Below are positions 24,955 to 32,898 of a stretch of DNA of 64,000 nt, one piece after another. The notes beneath the pieces were generated by a model, which was not told the DNA's origin, did no database searches, and was given only the letters and a program-made list of their open reading frames with translations. The position numbers were made by a program, and so were the translations under genes. The first letter of the stretch is position 1. Each line of letters opens with the position of its first letter. Origin of the DNA: Scybalousia_A sp052170555 (GTDB lineage: Bacteria; Bacteroidota; Bacteroidia; Bacteroidales; P3); the NCBI GenBank assembly GCA_052170555.1, contig JBQNAI010000001.1, forward strand, positions 124,001 through 188,000, read 5' to 3'.

Positions 24955-25720
24955 CGACAATTGTTTGAACGTTTTAAGGCAAATGCCACCTTCATCGGTT
25001 GATATGATATTTGCCGACCCTCCTTATAATCTTTCGGGGGAGAATTTTCTGACAGTACAAAACGGAAAGCCTGTAAAATTATATAAAGGAGATTGGGACG
25101 TAATAGAGGATATTGACAAATTTAATTACGAATGGATTAGCGAATGTTTAAGAGTTTTATCGGATACAGGAACACTATGGATTAGCGGAACATTGCACAA
25201 TCACCCATCGGTTGGCTCTGTTTTGAAAAATTTAAATGCTTGGATAATCAATGATATTATATGGTTCAAACCTAATGCTACACCGCTACTTTCAAAAAAC
25301 AGATTAGCCCCTGCTACTGAATTGATTTGGCTTGCAAGTAAGAGTAAAAAATACTATTTTAACTATGATTTGGCAAAACAAATCAACGGAGGCAAACAGA
25401 TGAAAAACCTTTGGATTATCAATGCCGAGCGACATAAAACTACCCATAAAACCGAAAAACCTGAAAGTTTGTTGGAACGCATAATTTCATTGGGAAGTAA
25501 AGAAAACGACTTAATATTAGACCCTTTTCTTGGTAGCGGAACAACGGGAGTTGTGGCAAAACGTTTGAATAGAAATTTTATCGGGATAGAGATTGATAAA
25601 CAATATTTTGACATTGCAAAAGAAAGAATAAACAAAGAGAAATCTACGGAAATCTTCACCAAGACAAGCAACTTTTCTGCAGACTATTCACAATCCTCTA
25701 TGATTGCAATGGCAAGATAA
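24932..25720 (+). CDS. DNA adenine methyltransferase 2 (beta class)
   Basis: 262 residues, paralogous to the preceding enzyme: MIFADPPYNLSGENFLTVQN (motif IV), TLWISGTLHNHPSVGSVLKN, EKPESLLERIISLG (motif X region) and LDPFLGSGTTGVVAKRLNRN (motif I). It probably methylates the other strand of the asymmetric site. The C-terminal tail (NFSADYSQSSMIAMAR) is unique. It ends the three-gene operon, and a strong hairpin lies 270 bases downstream. Confidence 0.88.
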   Translation: MTMTTLYNDNCLNVLRQMPPSSVDMIFADPPYNLSGENFLTVQNGKPVKLYKGDWDVIEDIDKFNYEWISECLRVLSDTGTLWISGTLHNHPSVGSVLKNLNAWIINDIIWFKPNATPLLSKNRLAPATELIWLASKSKKYYFNYDLAKQINGGKQMKNLWIINAERHKTTHKTEKPESLLERIISLGSKENDLILDPFLGSGTTGVVAKRLNRNFIGIEIDKQYFDIAKERINKEKSTEIFTKTSNFSADYSQSSMIAMAR

Positions 25721-26225
25721 AGTTTTATTTCATTGAAATAATTTACTGAAAATTGTCTGTTTTTGGCGGATAATTTTCAGTTTTTCGTTTGTTGTGTTTT
25801 GTTAAAATTTGGTAATAATTTCAGAAAAACATACTTCAAAACAGTAAAAATACATGCTTTATGAATAAACCGGCGTTTCACGATATTAAAGTGCCACTTT
25901 ATGACAACCAAACGCCACTTCACGATTGTAGAAAGGCGTTTTATTTTCATCAAAAGGCGTTTTATTTGAGGTAAAACAGCATAAAAATATATAGCGTATA
26001 GTGTTTATATTCCGTACTATACGCTATATTTCACATATATTTTATTTCAGTGTAAATTCTCTTTATTTTAGAGTTTTATTGTAGGTAAATTTTGTCCGCA
26101 ACTACCGTCCGAGTTATATAGTTTTTGGTTCTTTTCCTAAAAAGAACGCTTTTCTTGTTACTTCTTTTCTAAAAAGAAGTAATTAAAGAAAACTTGCCTG
26201 AAAAGAGAAAAGATTTCATCTTTTC
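25721..26225. other. non-coding region after the restriction operon
   Basis: No convincing ORF. It contains repeated AAAGGCGTTTTATTT words (25930-25970), a hairpin at 25989-26029 and small palindromes (26125-26190) belonging to the dispersed-repeat family that continues to 26375. Confidence 0.5.
25989..26029. terminator. 14-bp hairpin, possible terminator of the restriction operon
   Basis: ATATAGCGTATAGT / ACTATACGCTATAT (25989-26002, 26016-26029), perfect, with a 13-base loop. Followed by T-rich sequence on the plus strand. Confidence 0.5.
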
Positions 26226-26375
26226 ATGTTCATTTTCTTTATAAGAAAACGAACCAAAAGAAAAAAGAATGTTTGGCTGTCTTTCTGACGAAAGCCACCC
26301 GAAAAATTCTTTTTTTGCACAAAGAGAACCAGAAATCAAGCGTACGCGGAAAGAATTTGCGGACGGTTCTCTCCT
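26226..26375. repeat. dispersed repeat, copy B (inverted relative to 17733-17826)
   Basis: ATGTTCATTTTCTTTA, AAGAAAACGAACCAAAAG, GCACAAAGAGAACCAGAAAT and CAAGCG are shared in order with copy A. Copy B holds about 50 extra bases between the two conserved halves. Confidence 0.7.
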
Positions 26376-26430
26376 TGTGGCTACTTGTGAAAATAAAACT
26401 GCGTTCTTCATACGGCAAAGCAAAAAAAAA

Positions 26431-26622
26431 TTACGATTTATGAATTAAATAGTTGCGGATTTGTCGCAGTTGTTCTATGGAAAAATACTTGCCCGTTATT
26501 CCCATCAACTTGATTTCATCTTTTTTGCGTAACCGTAACAATGTTTGGGCAGATATACCCAACACATTCGCTGCCTCCTGACAGTTATACAATCTTCCTA
26601 ATGACGAATTTTGATTTTCCAT
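26431..26622 (-). CDS. MerR/excisionase-type helix-turn-helix protein
   Basis: 63 residues from the ATG at 26622-26620, which is preceded by AGGAGG at good spacing; the longer upstream frame is not needed. GRLYNCQEAANVLGISAQTL and LRLRKKDEIKLM form a winged HTH of the kind found in excisionases and small regulators of Bacteroidales mobile elements. It is oriented away from the HU-like gene, with a 270-base AT-rich divergent region between them. Role: regulator or excision factor, not determinable. Confidence 0.7.
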   Translation of the reverse strand: MENQNSSLGRLYNCQEAANVLGISAQTLLRLRKKDEIKLMGITGKYFSIEQLRQIRNYLIHKS

Positions 26623-26843
26623 GTGTTTTTTCCTCCTATATTTATATATGTTATTACTAAATAATATTGCTCTTTTATAATAATTGTCAGCCGTACCCGG
26701 CAAATTTGCTTGTCATTGCTAACGACTGCAAAATTACAGCAATTTATTGAAGTATAATAACATTATATTACAACAATTTATTGCATTATCTATCAATAAT
26801 ATACAATGATATTTGCATCTCGTTTTCGTGTCATTATTCGTTA

Positions 26844-26851
26844 TAATTTTG
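26844..26851 (+). promoter_or_regulatory. -7 box of the HU-like gene
   Basis: TAATTTTG at 26844-26851, 43 bases before the ATG at 26895. No TTTG at the right distance upstream. Confidence 0.45.
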
Positions 26852-26894
26852 CTGTCGTAAAATTAATTTATTAACCTATAAAAACAAAAGTATT

Positions 26895-27245
26895 ATGATT
26901 CAGTTTGTAAAAGCAAAAAGAGTAATCAAGATTGACGGAGTTAAGGAAGACCGTTATGTTGCAAAGATTTTCAGATCTGCCGACACGTCTTTGGATTCCA
27001 TTGCAAAAGAGATTTCACACGCTACTTCAGTGTCCTATCCTGATGTTTTGGCAGCATTGAAAGCCTTTGAAATTCGCGTTTCTAACGCCGTGATGAAAGG
27101 TTCTGCCGTGAAATTCGGAACTTTGGGAGCGTTTATTCCCGCAATAAGAAGTAAAGCCGTAAAGAAAGCCGATGACGTTGAGCCGATACGGTTAAGAGGG
27201 TTACGTGTCGTTTCTACCCGTCAAGTGCATTTCGTAAGGATATGA
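26895..27245 (+). CDS. HU/IHF-like DNA-binding protein
   Basis: 116 residues of the Bacteroidales HU-like group that carries an N-terminal extension (MIQFVKAKRVIKIDGVKEDR) before the HU core. Core landmarks are SLDSIAKEISHATSVSYPDV, GSAVKFGTLGAFIPAIRSKA (the turn into the DNA-binding arm) and a strand ending RQVHFVRI. Known in this phylum as a companion of the smalltalk gene and of cell-wall amidase loci. It may bend or condense phage or island DNA. Followed 150 bases later by smalltalk, across a heptad hairpin element. Confidence 0.8.
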   Translation: MIQFVKAKRVIKIDGVKEDRYVAKIFRSADTSLDSIAKEISHATSVSYPDVLAALKAFEIRVSNAVMKGSAVKFGTLGAFIPAIRSKAVKKADDVEPIRLRGLRVVSTRQVHFVRI

Positions 27246-27301
27246 AAGGCGTAAGTTTGGAATACAAAGACTTGTCAAAAGTTAATCACGCCTAAATTCA
27301 T

Positions 27302-27381
27302 ATAGTATTTAGTATGTAGCACGTAGTATATATCGGGGTTCCGTTAGGTTTATATACTACATACTACCCGCTAAATGCTAT
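27302..27381. repeat. heptad-repeat hairpin element (copy c)
   Basis: Two inverted runs of the ATRCTAM heptad: 27302-27329 as complement and 27354-27381 as direct, separated by a 24-base loop containing CCGTTAGG. Together with its right flank it shares 44 of 48 bases with copy d (27341-27388 versus 27543-27590). Confidence 0.75.
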
Positions 27382-27397
27382 ATAAAAAGTAATTGCT

Positions 27398-27496
27398 ATG
27401 GATAAGAAGAAAGTAAAAAGGGTGATTGACGTAGTTGTCTATGTCTTAACGGCAATAGCAGGTTGGCTTACAGGCTCGGCATTCGCAATTATTTAG
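27398..27496 (+). CDS. smalltalk micro-protein
   Basis: 32 residues: MDKKKVKRVIDVVVYVLTAI then AGWLTGSAFAII. A basic start followed by one hydrophobic segment and a position just downstream of an HU-like gene are the marks of the smalltalk family of Bacteroidales. Function unknown; probably membrane-inserted. It is bracketed by two nearly identical heptad hairpin elements (c and d). Confidence 0.7.
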   Translation: MDKKKVKRVIDVVVYVLTAIAGWLTGSAFAII

Positions 27497-27499
27497 AAT

Positions 27500-27583
27500 A
27501 TAGTATGTAGTATATATATCCGAGTGCGGAGTAAATTTCATACCGTTAGGTTTATATGCTACATACTACGTACTAAATGCTAT
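27500..27583. repeat. heptad-repeat hairpin element (copy d)
   Basis: A short inverted run (27500-27513) and a four-unit direct run (27556-27583) of the same heptad, with CCGTTAGG in the spacer. Its right end abuts the first ATG of the Mu F-like frame. Confidence 0.75.
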
Positions 27584-27589
27584 ATAAAA

Positions 27590-28855
27590 ATGTATTGTGC
27601 TTCGGGCATAATACATTTTTTGTTTATAGGCGGTAACCTACTCCCTTTTCTCTATCCGCCATGCGATACCTCCTCCTTCAAAGCCTCTTTTGATGGTGGC
27701 GATACCAACGACATTCAACTTCTTGCTATGCAACTTGCACAGCGTATCTTTGACGGCGAAGACATCTCCTCCGATGATACCCTTTTGCGACTTACAGCAG
27801 AATACCTTTTAAATGGCGTTGAAAAAGGTTTTAATGGCGATATTCTTTCTTTTGATTTCAATAGCCCCGACTTAGCAACACTAACTAAACTTACCGAAGA
27901 TGTCTATCAATTCGCCGGTGCTAAAAACTACCACGAACTAAAAGACTTATCCCTTGCCTTAACTGACGGCGACAAAGTGCTTTCGTTTGAGGAGTTTTCC
28001 CAAAAAGCCGAAGCAATTATCGGCAAGTACAATGTTTCTTGGCTGCGTTCAGAATACAATCAAGCCATTGCTTCCGCTCAAAGTGCTGCACGTTGGAACG
28101 ACTTTCAAAAGACTAAAGACATTATGCCTTATCTAAGATATGAAGCCGTGATGGACGGCAACACACGGGAAGAACATGCACTTCTCAACGGCGTAGTAAA
28201 ACGTATTGACGATAAGTTTTGGGACAAATACCTACCTCCTAACGGGTGGGGTTGCAGATGTGAGGCTGTCCAACTGCCTTTCTCTTCCTATGAAGAAACA
28301 TCTGACAACGCTATCACTTACCCTAACGTACCGCCTATGTTTCAGATTAACTTCGGCAAACAACAAATCATATTCCCTCCCTCTCACCCATACTATAAAG
28401 GTATTCCAAGCGATGAAGTTAAAAATATTAAAAAACATTCTCGTGAGGCTTATCGTAATTATACCGTTGCTCAGGCTATAAACAATTTTGAGGATTTTTC
28501 TACTACTATTGACGGCGTTACTTATGATGTTACAATGAACAATTTAGGAGTAAAACACTTTGCACAAGATTTATTTACCAAAGATATATTCTTTTATAAA
28601 AACAATTTTCTTATTTATACCAAAAGTGCTATGACAAACTTAGAGTATTTTGATGAGGCAGATGTTGATTTAAACCATAATACAGGTAAAAAAACACTTA
28701 AACTAAAAGGTAAATGTGATAAGTTTATTTACTTTAAAACTAAACAGCCTTTCAATAACAAATATTTATATATTCAATGTATGAGATACAGAGGAAATCA
28801 AAAGATATTTTTATACTCGGCATCTACAAAACCTCCTAAAAACTATGAAAAATGA
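27590..28855 (+). CDS. Mu F-like head morphogenesis protein with extra C-terminal domain
   Basis: The frame is open from 27524, but that part is repeat sequence. The ATG at 27590 (or a later non-ATG start near FLYPPCDTSS) is likelier, giving about 421 residues. The Mu gpF/SPP1 gp7 core is clear: NVSWLRSEYNQAIASAQSAA, RYEAVMDGNTREEHALLNGV and DKYLPPNGWGCRCEAVQL. After residue about 280 a separate domain follows (FSTTIDGVTYDVTMNNLGVK, FFYKNNFLIYTKSAMTNLEY, FDEADVD, LKGKCDKFIYFK), similar in layout to the small nuclease-like PBECR domains often fused to Mu F. Portal and capsid genes that should flank it are missing. Confidence 0.68.
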   Translation: MYCASGIIHFLFIGGNLLPFLYPPCDTSSFKASFDGGDTNDIQLLAMQLAQRIFDGEDISSDDTLLRLTAEYLLNGVEKGFNGDILSFDFNSPDLATLTKLTEDVYQFAGAKNYHELKDLSLALTDGDKVLSFEEFSQKAEAIIGKYNVSWLRSEYNQAIASAQSAARWNDFQKTKDIMPYLRYEAVMDGNTREEHALLNGVVKRIDDKFWDKYLPPNGWGCRCEAVQLPFSSYEETSDNAITYPNVPPMFQINFGKQQIIFPPSHPYYKGIPSDEVKNIKKHSREAYRNYTVAQAINNFEDFSTTIDGVTYDVTMNNLGVKHFAQDLFTKDIFFYKNNFLIYTKSAMTNLEYFDEADVDLNHNTGKKTLKLKGKCDKFIYFKTKQPFNNKYLYIQCMRYRGNQKIFLYSASTKPPKNYEK

Positions 28856-28969
28856 AAATAAGGAACTATAAAACGGGGCGTTATACACACCACTACTATT
28901 TATAATTCCTCTTTTCAGACAACAAATTTACAACAATAAATTGAATTACAAACAAAAAACAATAAAAAA

Positions 28970-29152
28970 ATGGCAAAATGTAAATTAAAATTTCAGAAAC
29001 TACAAGACGAGATGATTATTCGCCACAAGTTTTTGACAACAGACGAAGAAGAGCAATTAAAACAAACGCTATCAAAGAAGTACAATGGCAAGGTGGAATT
29101 TGCAAAAATTGGTATATACATACCCGTTTTAATACAACAGAGCGATGAATAA
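28970..29152 (+). CDS. small hypothetical protein
   Basis: 60 residues, MAKCKLKFQKLQDEMIIRHK and FLTTDEEEQLKQTLSKKYNG, with a short beta end (EFAKIGIYIPVLIQQ). It lies between the Mu F-like and tape-measure genes on the same strand. No family recognised; coding is supported by a clean start after an A-rich leader and by composition. Confidence 0.45.
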   Translation: MAKCKLKFQKLQDEMIIRHKFLTTDEEEQLKQTLSKKYNGKVEFAKIGIYIPVLIQQSDE

Positions 29153-29176
29153 CACCGCTCCGCAAATTACAATCTA

Positions 29177-29380
29177 TTAAAGGTTTTTGAACTGTTTGAT
29201 GGTATCTTCTTCTATTGATTTTAATACAAGTTCTTCTGATTTGTTGATGATTTGTTGCTTAAATTCATCACAACAACAATCAATAGAGAAACTTTGACCT
29301 TTAATTGTAATTTTAGGATGCTTGCCATGTTTTAGACAAGTCATCATTTCAAGTTGATTTTTAATTGAATGTAATGACAT
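29177..29380 (-). CDS. small Cys-rich hypothetical protein
   Basis: 67 residues from ATG 29380-29378 (MSLHSIKNQLEMMTCLKHGK). The pattern CLKHGKHPKITIKGQSFSID followed by CCCDEF and a helical end (LVLKSIEEDTIKQF) is that of small Cys/His proteins common in Bacteroidales mobile elements. It points against its neighbours. Function unknown. Confidence 0.5.
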   Translation of the reverse strand: MSLHSIKNQLEMMTCLKHGKHPKITIKGQSFSIDCCCDEFKQQIINKSEELVLKSIEEDTIKQFKNL

Positions 29381-29510
29381 TATGCTAAAATTTTTAATTA
29401 AACGATTTTGCAAAATTACTAAAAACAAAAAACAATAAGAAAATGAAAACTTATAACCCTTTAATAACCTTAAAAAACGTTATAGTATAAACCAAAAGAA
29501 AAAATAAATT

Positions 29511-31412
29511 ATGGCACAGCAAAGTAAAATAGAGTTATTATTAAAGTTAAAAGATCGCCTATCTTCGGGCATAAGCAGGGCGAAAGAAAACGTATCTAAA
29601 AGCACTGGCGAGATGCGTAACAAAATCAACCACTTAAAACAAACGCATATAGAGGCATTTCGTCAGATGAAAGAGTCTGTCCCCGGACTGAGTAAGGCAA
29701 TAGACCTTTTGAAAAATCCTATCACGGGTGTTATTGCCGCCGTTGGTGCTTTGGGTTTGGCTTGGCACAAATTCACGGGCTATCTTTCTAAAGCAGAGCA
29801 AGCCTCCAATGTGCAGGCTATGGCAGAGGCTCGGCTTAGCCATGTTATGAAAAATACGATGAACGCCACTGCCTCGCAAATTCAAAACATCAAAGATTTG
29901 ACTTCGGCACAACAGCGTTTAGGTGTTATAGGCGATGAGATTCAACTTTCGGGTGCTCAGGAGTTGGCTACCTATCTAACCAAAGATTCTTCACTCAAAA
30001 AACTCTTGCCCGTTATGAATGATATGTTGGCTCAACAATACGGCTTAAATGCTACGCAAGAATCTGCCGTTAATATCGCCTCTATGATGGGTAAAGTTAT
30101 GGACGGACAAGTAGGAGCATTATCTCGTTATGGTTACAAGTTTGACGAGGCTCAAGCAAAGATTCTTAAATATGGGACAGAAAGCCAGCGTGCTGCCACC
30201 TTAGCCGAAGTTGTTTCTTCTGCTGTCGGAGGTATGAACGAGGCTTTGGCTTCCACGCCTGAAGGACAAATGAAACAACTCTCCAATGATATGGGCGACT
30301 TGGACGAACGTATGGGCAAGATGTCCGTTACTTTCAAAACGTCTTTGTTACCGTTTTATCAGTTTATCTATGAACTAAAAGAGCGTTTTGTTACTTTCTT
30401 TGAAGAAAATCAAGGCAAGATTCGTTCGTTTATCTTTGGCGTTGCAACTTATGTCAAAGGTTTCATTAACGGCATTATATCCGTTTTCAAAGGCATCTAT
30501 TCCGTTGTATCTTTTCTTTGGTCGTGGCGTGAAGTTCTGCTTGCCGTTGCCGCTGGTTTTGCCATTTTGAATTATCAGACAATCCTTGCAGGTATCAGTG
30601 CAGGAGCGTTAGCAGTAAAGACGGCACTCTTGACAGCTAAACAATGGCTGTTAAACATTGCAATGAACGCCAACCCAATAGGTATTATCATCACTCTTAT
30701 AGGCATATTGATAGGTTTTATTATTGCCTTATGCCGTAAGTATGAGGGCTGGACTACCGTTTGGAATGCCGTCAAAACTTTCTTAGTCAACTCTTTCAAG
30801 CAGTTTGTATCTAATTGGAAGTTCGGTTTTCAGGAGATTTGGTTTGAAATACAGATTATTTGGAAACGTCTGCAATCTTTCGGTCAGTTTGTCTCGCAGT
30901 TGTTTCAAAATATCGGCAAGGCTATCAAAGTGGCTTTGAGTGGCAATTTTGAGGAGGCTAAACAAATCCTTACCTCCAAGATTACTACCGATGCATCCAA
31001 AGATATTGAACGCTTAAAACAAGAGCGTGAAGACAATCGCAAAAAATTTGTCAATGAATCTGCCGAGCGTGTCAAACAAACCAAAGAGGCTTTTGGTAAT
31101 ATAAAACTAACCAAAAAAGCAGACACCTCCGAAGACACTGCTACTGATACTTTTGCAACTCAAGGTTTAGGTGAAATACCTGATAGCAACAGCGGAGGCA
31201 CTGGTGCTTATTCCTCTTCCTCTGATGCTACTTCTTCTGTTGTCGGCTCAGCCAAACAGATACGCAATATAACTATCAATATTGATTCTTTCATCAAAGG
31301 AGGTATCAACACTCAAAACACCGAGATGCAACACATGCAAGGCTCTGAGATTGCCTCTTATTTGGAAGATTTGCTTTCTCGTGTTATTCGTAATGTTGAA
31401 ATGTCATATTAG
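29511..31412 (+). CDS. phage tail tape-measure protein
   Basis: 633 residues. An N-terminal amphipathic coiled coil (IELLLKLKDRLSSGISRAKE) is followed by NPITGVIAAVGALGLAWHKF, a long helical body (SMMGKVMDGQVGALSRYGYK, LASTPEGQMKQLSNDMGDLD) and a hydrophobic centre of membrane-like segments (ALLTAKQWLLNIAMNANPIG, IIITLIGILIGFIIALC). The C-terminus is Ser/Thr-rich with a final helix. This is the tape measure that sets tail length and helps DNA entry. It is complete but lies on the strand opposite to the tail operon and about 9 kb from the chaperone gene it normally follows. Confidence 0.82.
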   Translation: MAQQSKIELLLKLKDRLSSGISRAKENVSKSTGEMRNKINHLKQTHIEAFRQMKESVPGLSKAIDLLKNPITGVIAAVGALGLAWHKFTGYLSKAEQASNVQAMAEARLSHVMKNTMNATASQIQNIKDLTSAQQRLGVIGDEIQLSGAQELATYLTKDSSLKKLLPVMNDMLAQQYGLNATQESAVNIASMMGKVMDGQVGALSRYGYKFDEAQAKILKYGTESQRAATLAEVVSSAVGGMNEALASTPEGQMKQLSNDMGDLDERMGKMSVTFKTSLLPFYQFIYELKERFVTFFEENQGKIRSFIFGVATYVKGFINGIISVFKGIYSVVSFLWSWREVLLAVAAGFAILNYQTILAGISAGALAVKTALLTAKQWLLNIAMNANPIGIIITLIGILIGFIIALCRKYEGWTTVWNAVKTFLVNSFKQFVSNWKFGFQEIWFEIQIIWKRLQSFGQFVSQLFQNIGKAIKVALSGNFEEAKQILTSKITTDASKDIERLKQEREDNRKKFVNESAERVKQTKEAFGNIKLTKKADTSEDTATDTFATQGLGEIPDSNSGGTGAYSSSSDATSSVVGSAKQIRNITINIDSFIKGGINTQNTEMQHMQGSEIASYLEDLLSRVIRNVEMSY

Positions 31413-31629
31413 TTATGAAAGATTTCTTATTTAGCATAATGTATTTGTGAATATGAGGGATTTACTCTTTGTAATGTGTTAAGTTTGATGAGGAGTAGTG
31501 ATTTTATATAAAATTTTTAGAGGGAGTTTTTTTTATTCTCTTATAAACAATAAAGAGTGATCATGTCATAACGTGATCACTCTTATATTTATGGGACTGC
31601 TTTTTATTTAATCTATATTAAAATAGACA
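31413..31629. other. boundary between phage remnant and nqr operon
   Basis: 217 bases with no ORF. They hold the nqr terminator; no obvious attachment site or target-site duplication was recognised. Confidence 0.5.
31553..31584 (-). terminator. terminator after nqrF
   Basis: AAGAGTGATCA / TGATCACTCTT (31553-31563, 31574-31584), 46 bases past the nqrF stop, with T-rich sequence following on the minus strand. Confidence 0.65.
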
Positions 31630-32886
31630 TTATCCGCCAAAGTTGTCGTACATGATGTTTTCAGATGGTACTCCTAAATTGTCAAGCATAGTTGTAACTG
31701 CATTAGACATAGGACCTGGACCACACATATAGTATTCTATATCTTCAGGTGCATTATGGTCTTTCAAGTAGGTCTCATACATGACGTTATGAACAAATCC
31801 GGCAGTATATTTTATACCTTTAGCATCAGCAACAGGATCTTCACGATCTAAAGCTAGATGAAATTTGAAGTTTTTGAACTCTTTTTCTAACGATAAAAAG
31901 TCTTCTAAATAAAACACCTCATTAAGGGCTCGAGCACCATAGAAATAATGCATCTGTCTATCAGTAGTATGAAGCGTTTTGGCCATATGCATAATTTGAG
32001 CTCTTAAAGGAGCCATACCTGCTCCTCCACCTACCCACACCATTTCGTTTTTCGTATCGAAATGAGGATGGAAATCTCCATAAGGACCGCTCATAACGAC
32101 TTTATCGCCAGGTTTCAAGCTGAAAATATAGGAAGATGCTATGCCTGGATTGATATTCATAAACCCACTCTTATCCGCATTGAAAGGCGGAGTAGCAATA
32201 CGAACGGTTAACATGAAAACATTCCCCTCTGCTGGGTAATTAGCCATTGAATAAGCACGGATCGTGGGCTCTGCATTGACACAATGTAAATCGAACATTT
32301 TGAATTTTTCCCAACTTGGAAGATATTCTTCACCTATTAAACTTTTATCATAGTCAGAGTAGTTAATCTGAAATGTTGGTATTTTAATTTGGGCATATGA
32401 ACCTGGTAAAAAATCCATATGAGCCCCTTCCGGTAACTGAACTTTAAACTCTTTGATAAATGTGGCAACATTTTTGTTGGATATAACAGTACACTCATAT
32501 TCTTTGACTCCAAGTATGGACTCCGAGACTTGTATTTTCAAATTATTTTTTACTTTGACCTGACATCCTAAACGAAAATGTTCTTCTTGTTCTTTACGTG
32601 AAAAATGTGATTTCTCTGTGGGAAGTATTTCTCCCCCTCCTTCTAAAACTTGACATTTACATTGACCACATGAACCTTTCCCTCCGCAAGCGGAAGAAAG
32701 AAATATTCCTTGTTCTGCAAGAGTAGACAGTAAAGAAGAACCCATTTGAACGGAAATATCTTTCTTGCCATTGATATTTATAGTAACATTACCTGATGGA
32801 ACAAGTTTTTTCCTTGCAACTAAGAGCATGGTTACTAATAGTAAAACAATGATTAAAAATATTATTATACTTAAAACTATCTGCAT
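31630..32886 (-). CDS. nqrF: Na+-NQR subunit F, NADH dehydrogenase module
   Basis: 418 residues. One N-terminal membrane helix, a plant-type 2Fe-2S ferredoxin domain with ACGGKGSCGQCKC (Cys about 65-76) and a fourth Cys in FRLGCQVKV, then a ferredoxin-reductase module: RAYSMANYP (FAD), VWVGGGAGMAPLRAQ and YYMCGPGPMSNAV (NADH). It accepts electrons from NADH and passes them to the pump. Last gene of the six-gene operon, 12 bases after nqrE. Normal length, all cofactor residues present. Confidence 0.97.
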   Translation of the reverse strand: MQIVLSIIIFLIIVLLLVTMLLVARKKLVPSGNVTININGKKDISVQMGSSLLSTLAEQGIFLSSACGGKGSCGQCKCQVLEGGGEILPTEKSHFSRKEQEEHFRLGCQVKVKNNLKIQVSESILGVKEYECTVISNKNVATFIKEFKVQLPEGAHMDFLPGSYAQIKIPTFQINYSDYDKSLIGEEYLPSWEKFKMFDLHCVNAEPTIRAYSMANYPAEGNVFMLTVRIATPPFNADKSGFMNINPGIASSYIFSLKPGDKVVMSGPYGDFHPHFDTKNEMVWVGGGAGMAPLRAQIMHMAKTLHTTDRQMHYFYGARALNEVFYLEDFLSLEKEFKNFKFHLALDREDPVADAKGIKYTAGFVHNVMYETYLKDHNAPEDIEYYMCGPGPMSNAVTTMLDNLGVPSENIMYDNFGG

Positions 32887-32898
32887 TTTTTAGTCTCC

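Larger units (their letters stand above)
9840..31412. mobile_element. rearranged Mu-like contractile-tail prophage remnant
   Basis: Limits are approximate. The left edge is set by the repeats near 9862 and the right edge by the tape-measure stop. Contents are a leftward tail, baseplate and lysis block (22.3-10.2 kb), a restriction-modification insert (22.4-25.7 kb), and a rightward block with HU-like, smalltalk, Mu F-like and tape-measure genes. Most frames are intact and the GC content is visibly higher than the flanks. Missing are transposase A/B, Mor, portal, large terminase, protease, major capsid and most of a sheath gene. The tape-measure gene lies on the opposite strand from its normal neighbours. 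The element should be unable to make virions. Confidence 0.8.

Noticed and set aside
26169..26423. ORF with the VRLISGSLCAK-like peptide (also at 17568-17870)
   Set aside because: It lies in the dispersed repeat and appears in both copies only because the repeat is shared; it has no coding features.
14742..27583. Short regularly repeated units that might be a CRISPR array
   Set aside because: Units are 7 bp (or 10 bp elsewhere), contiguous without spacers, and no cas gene is present.
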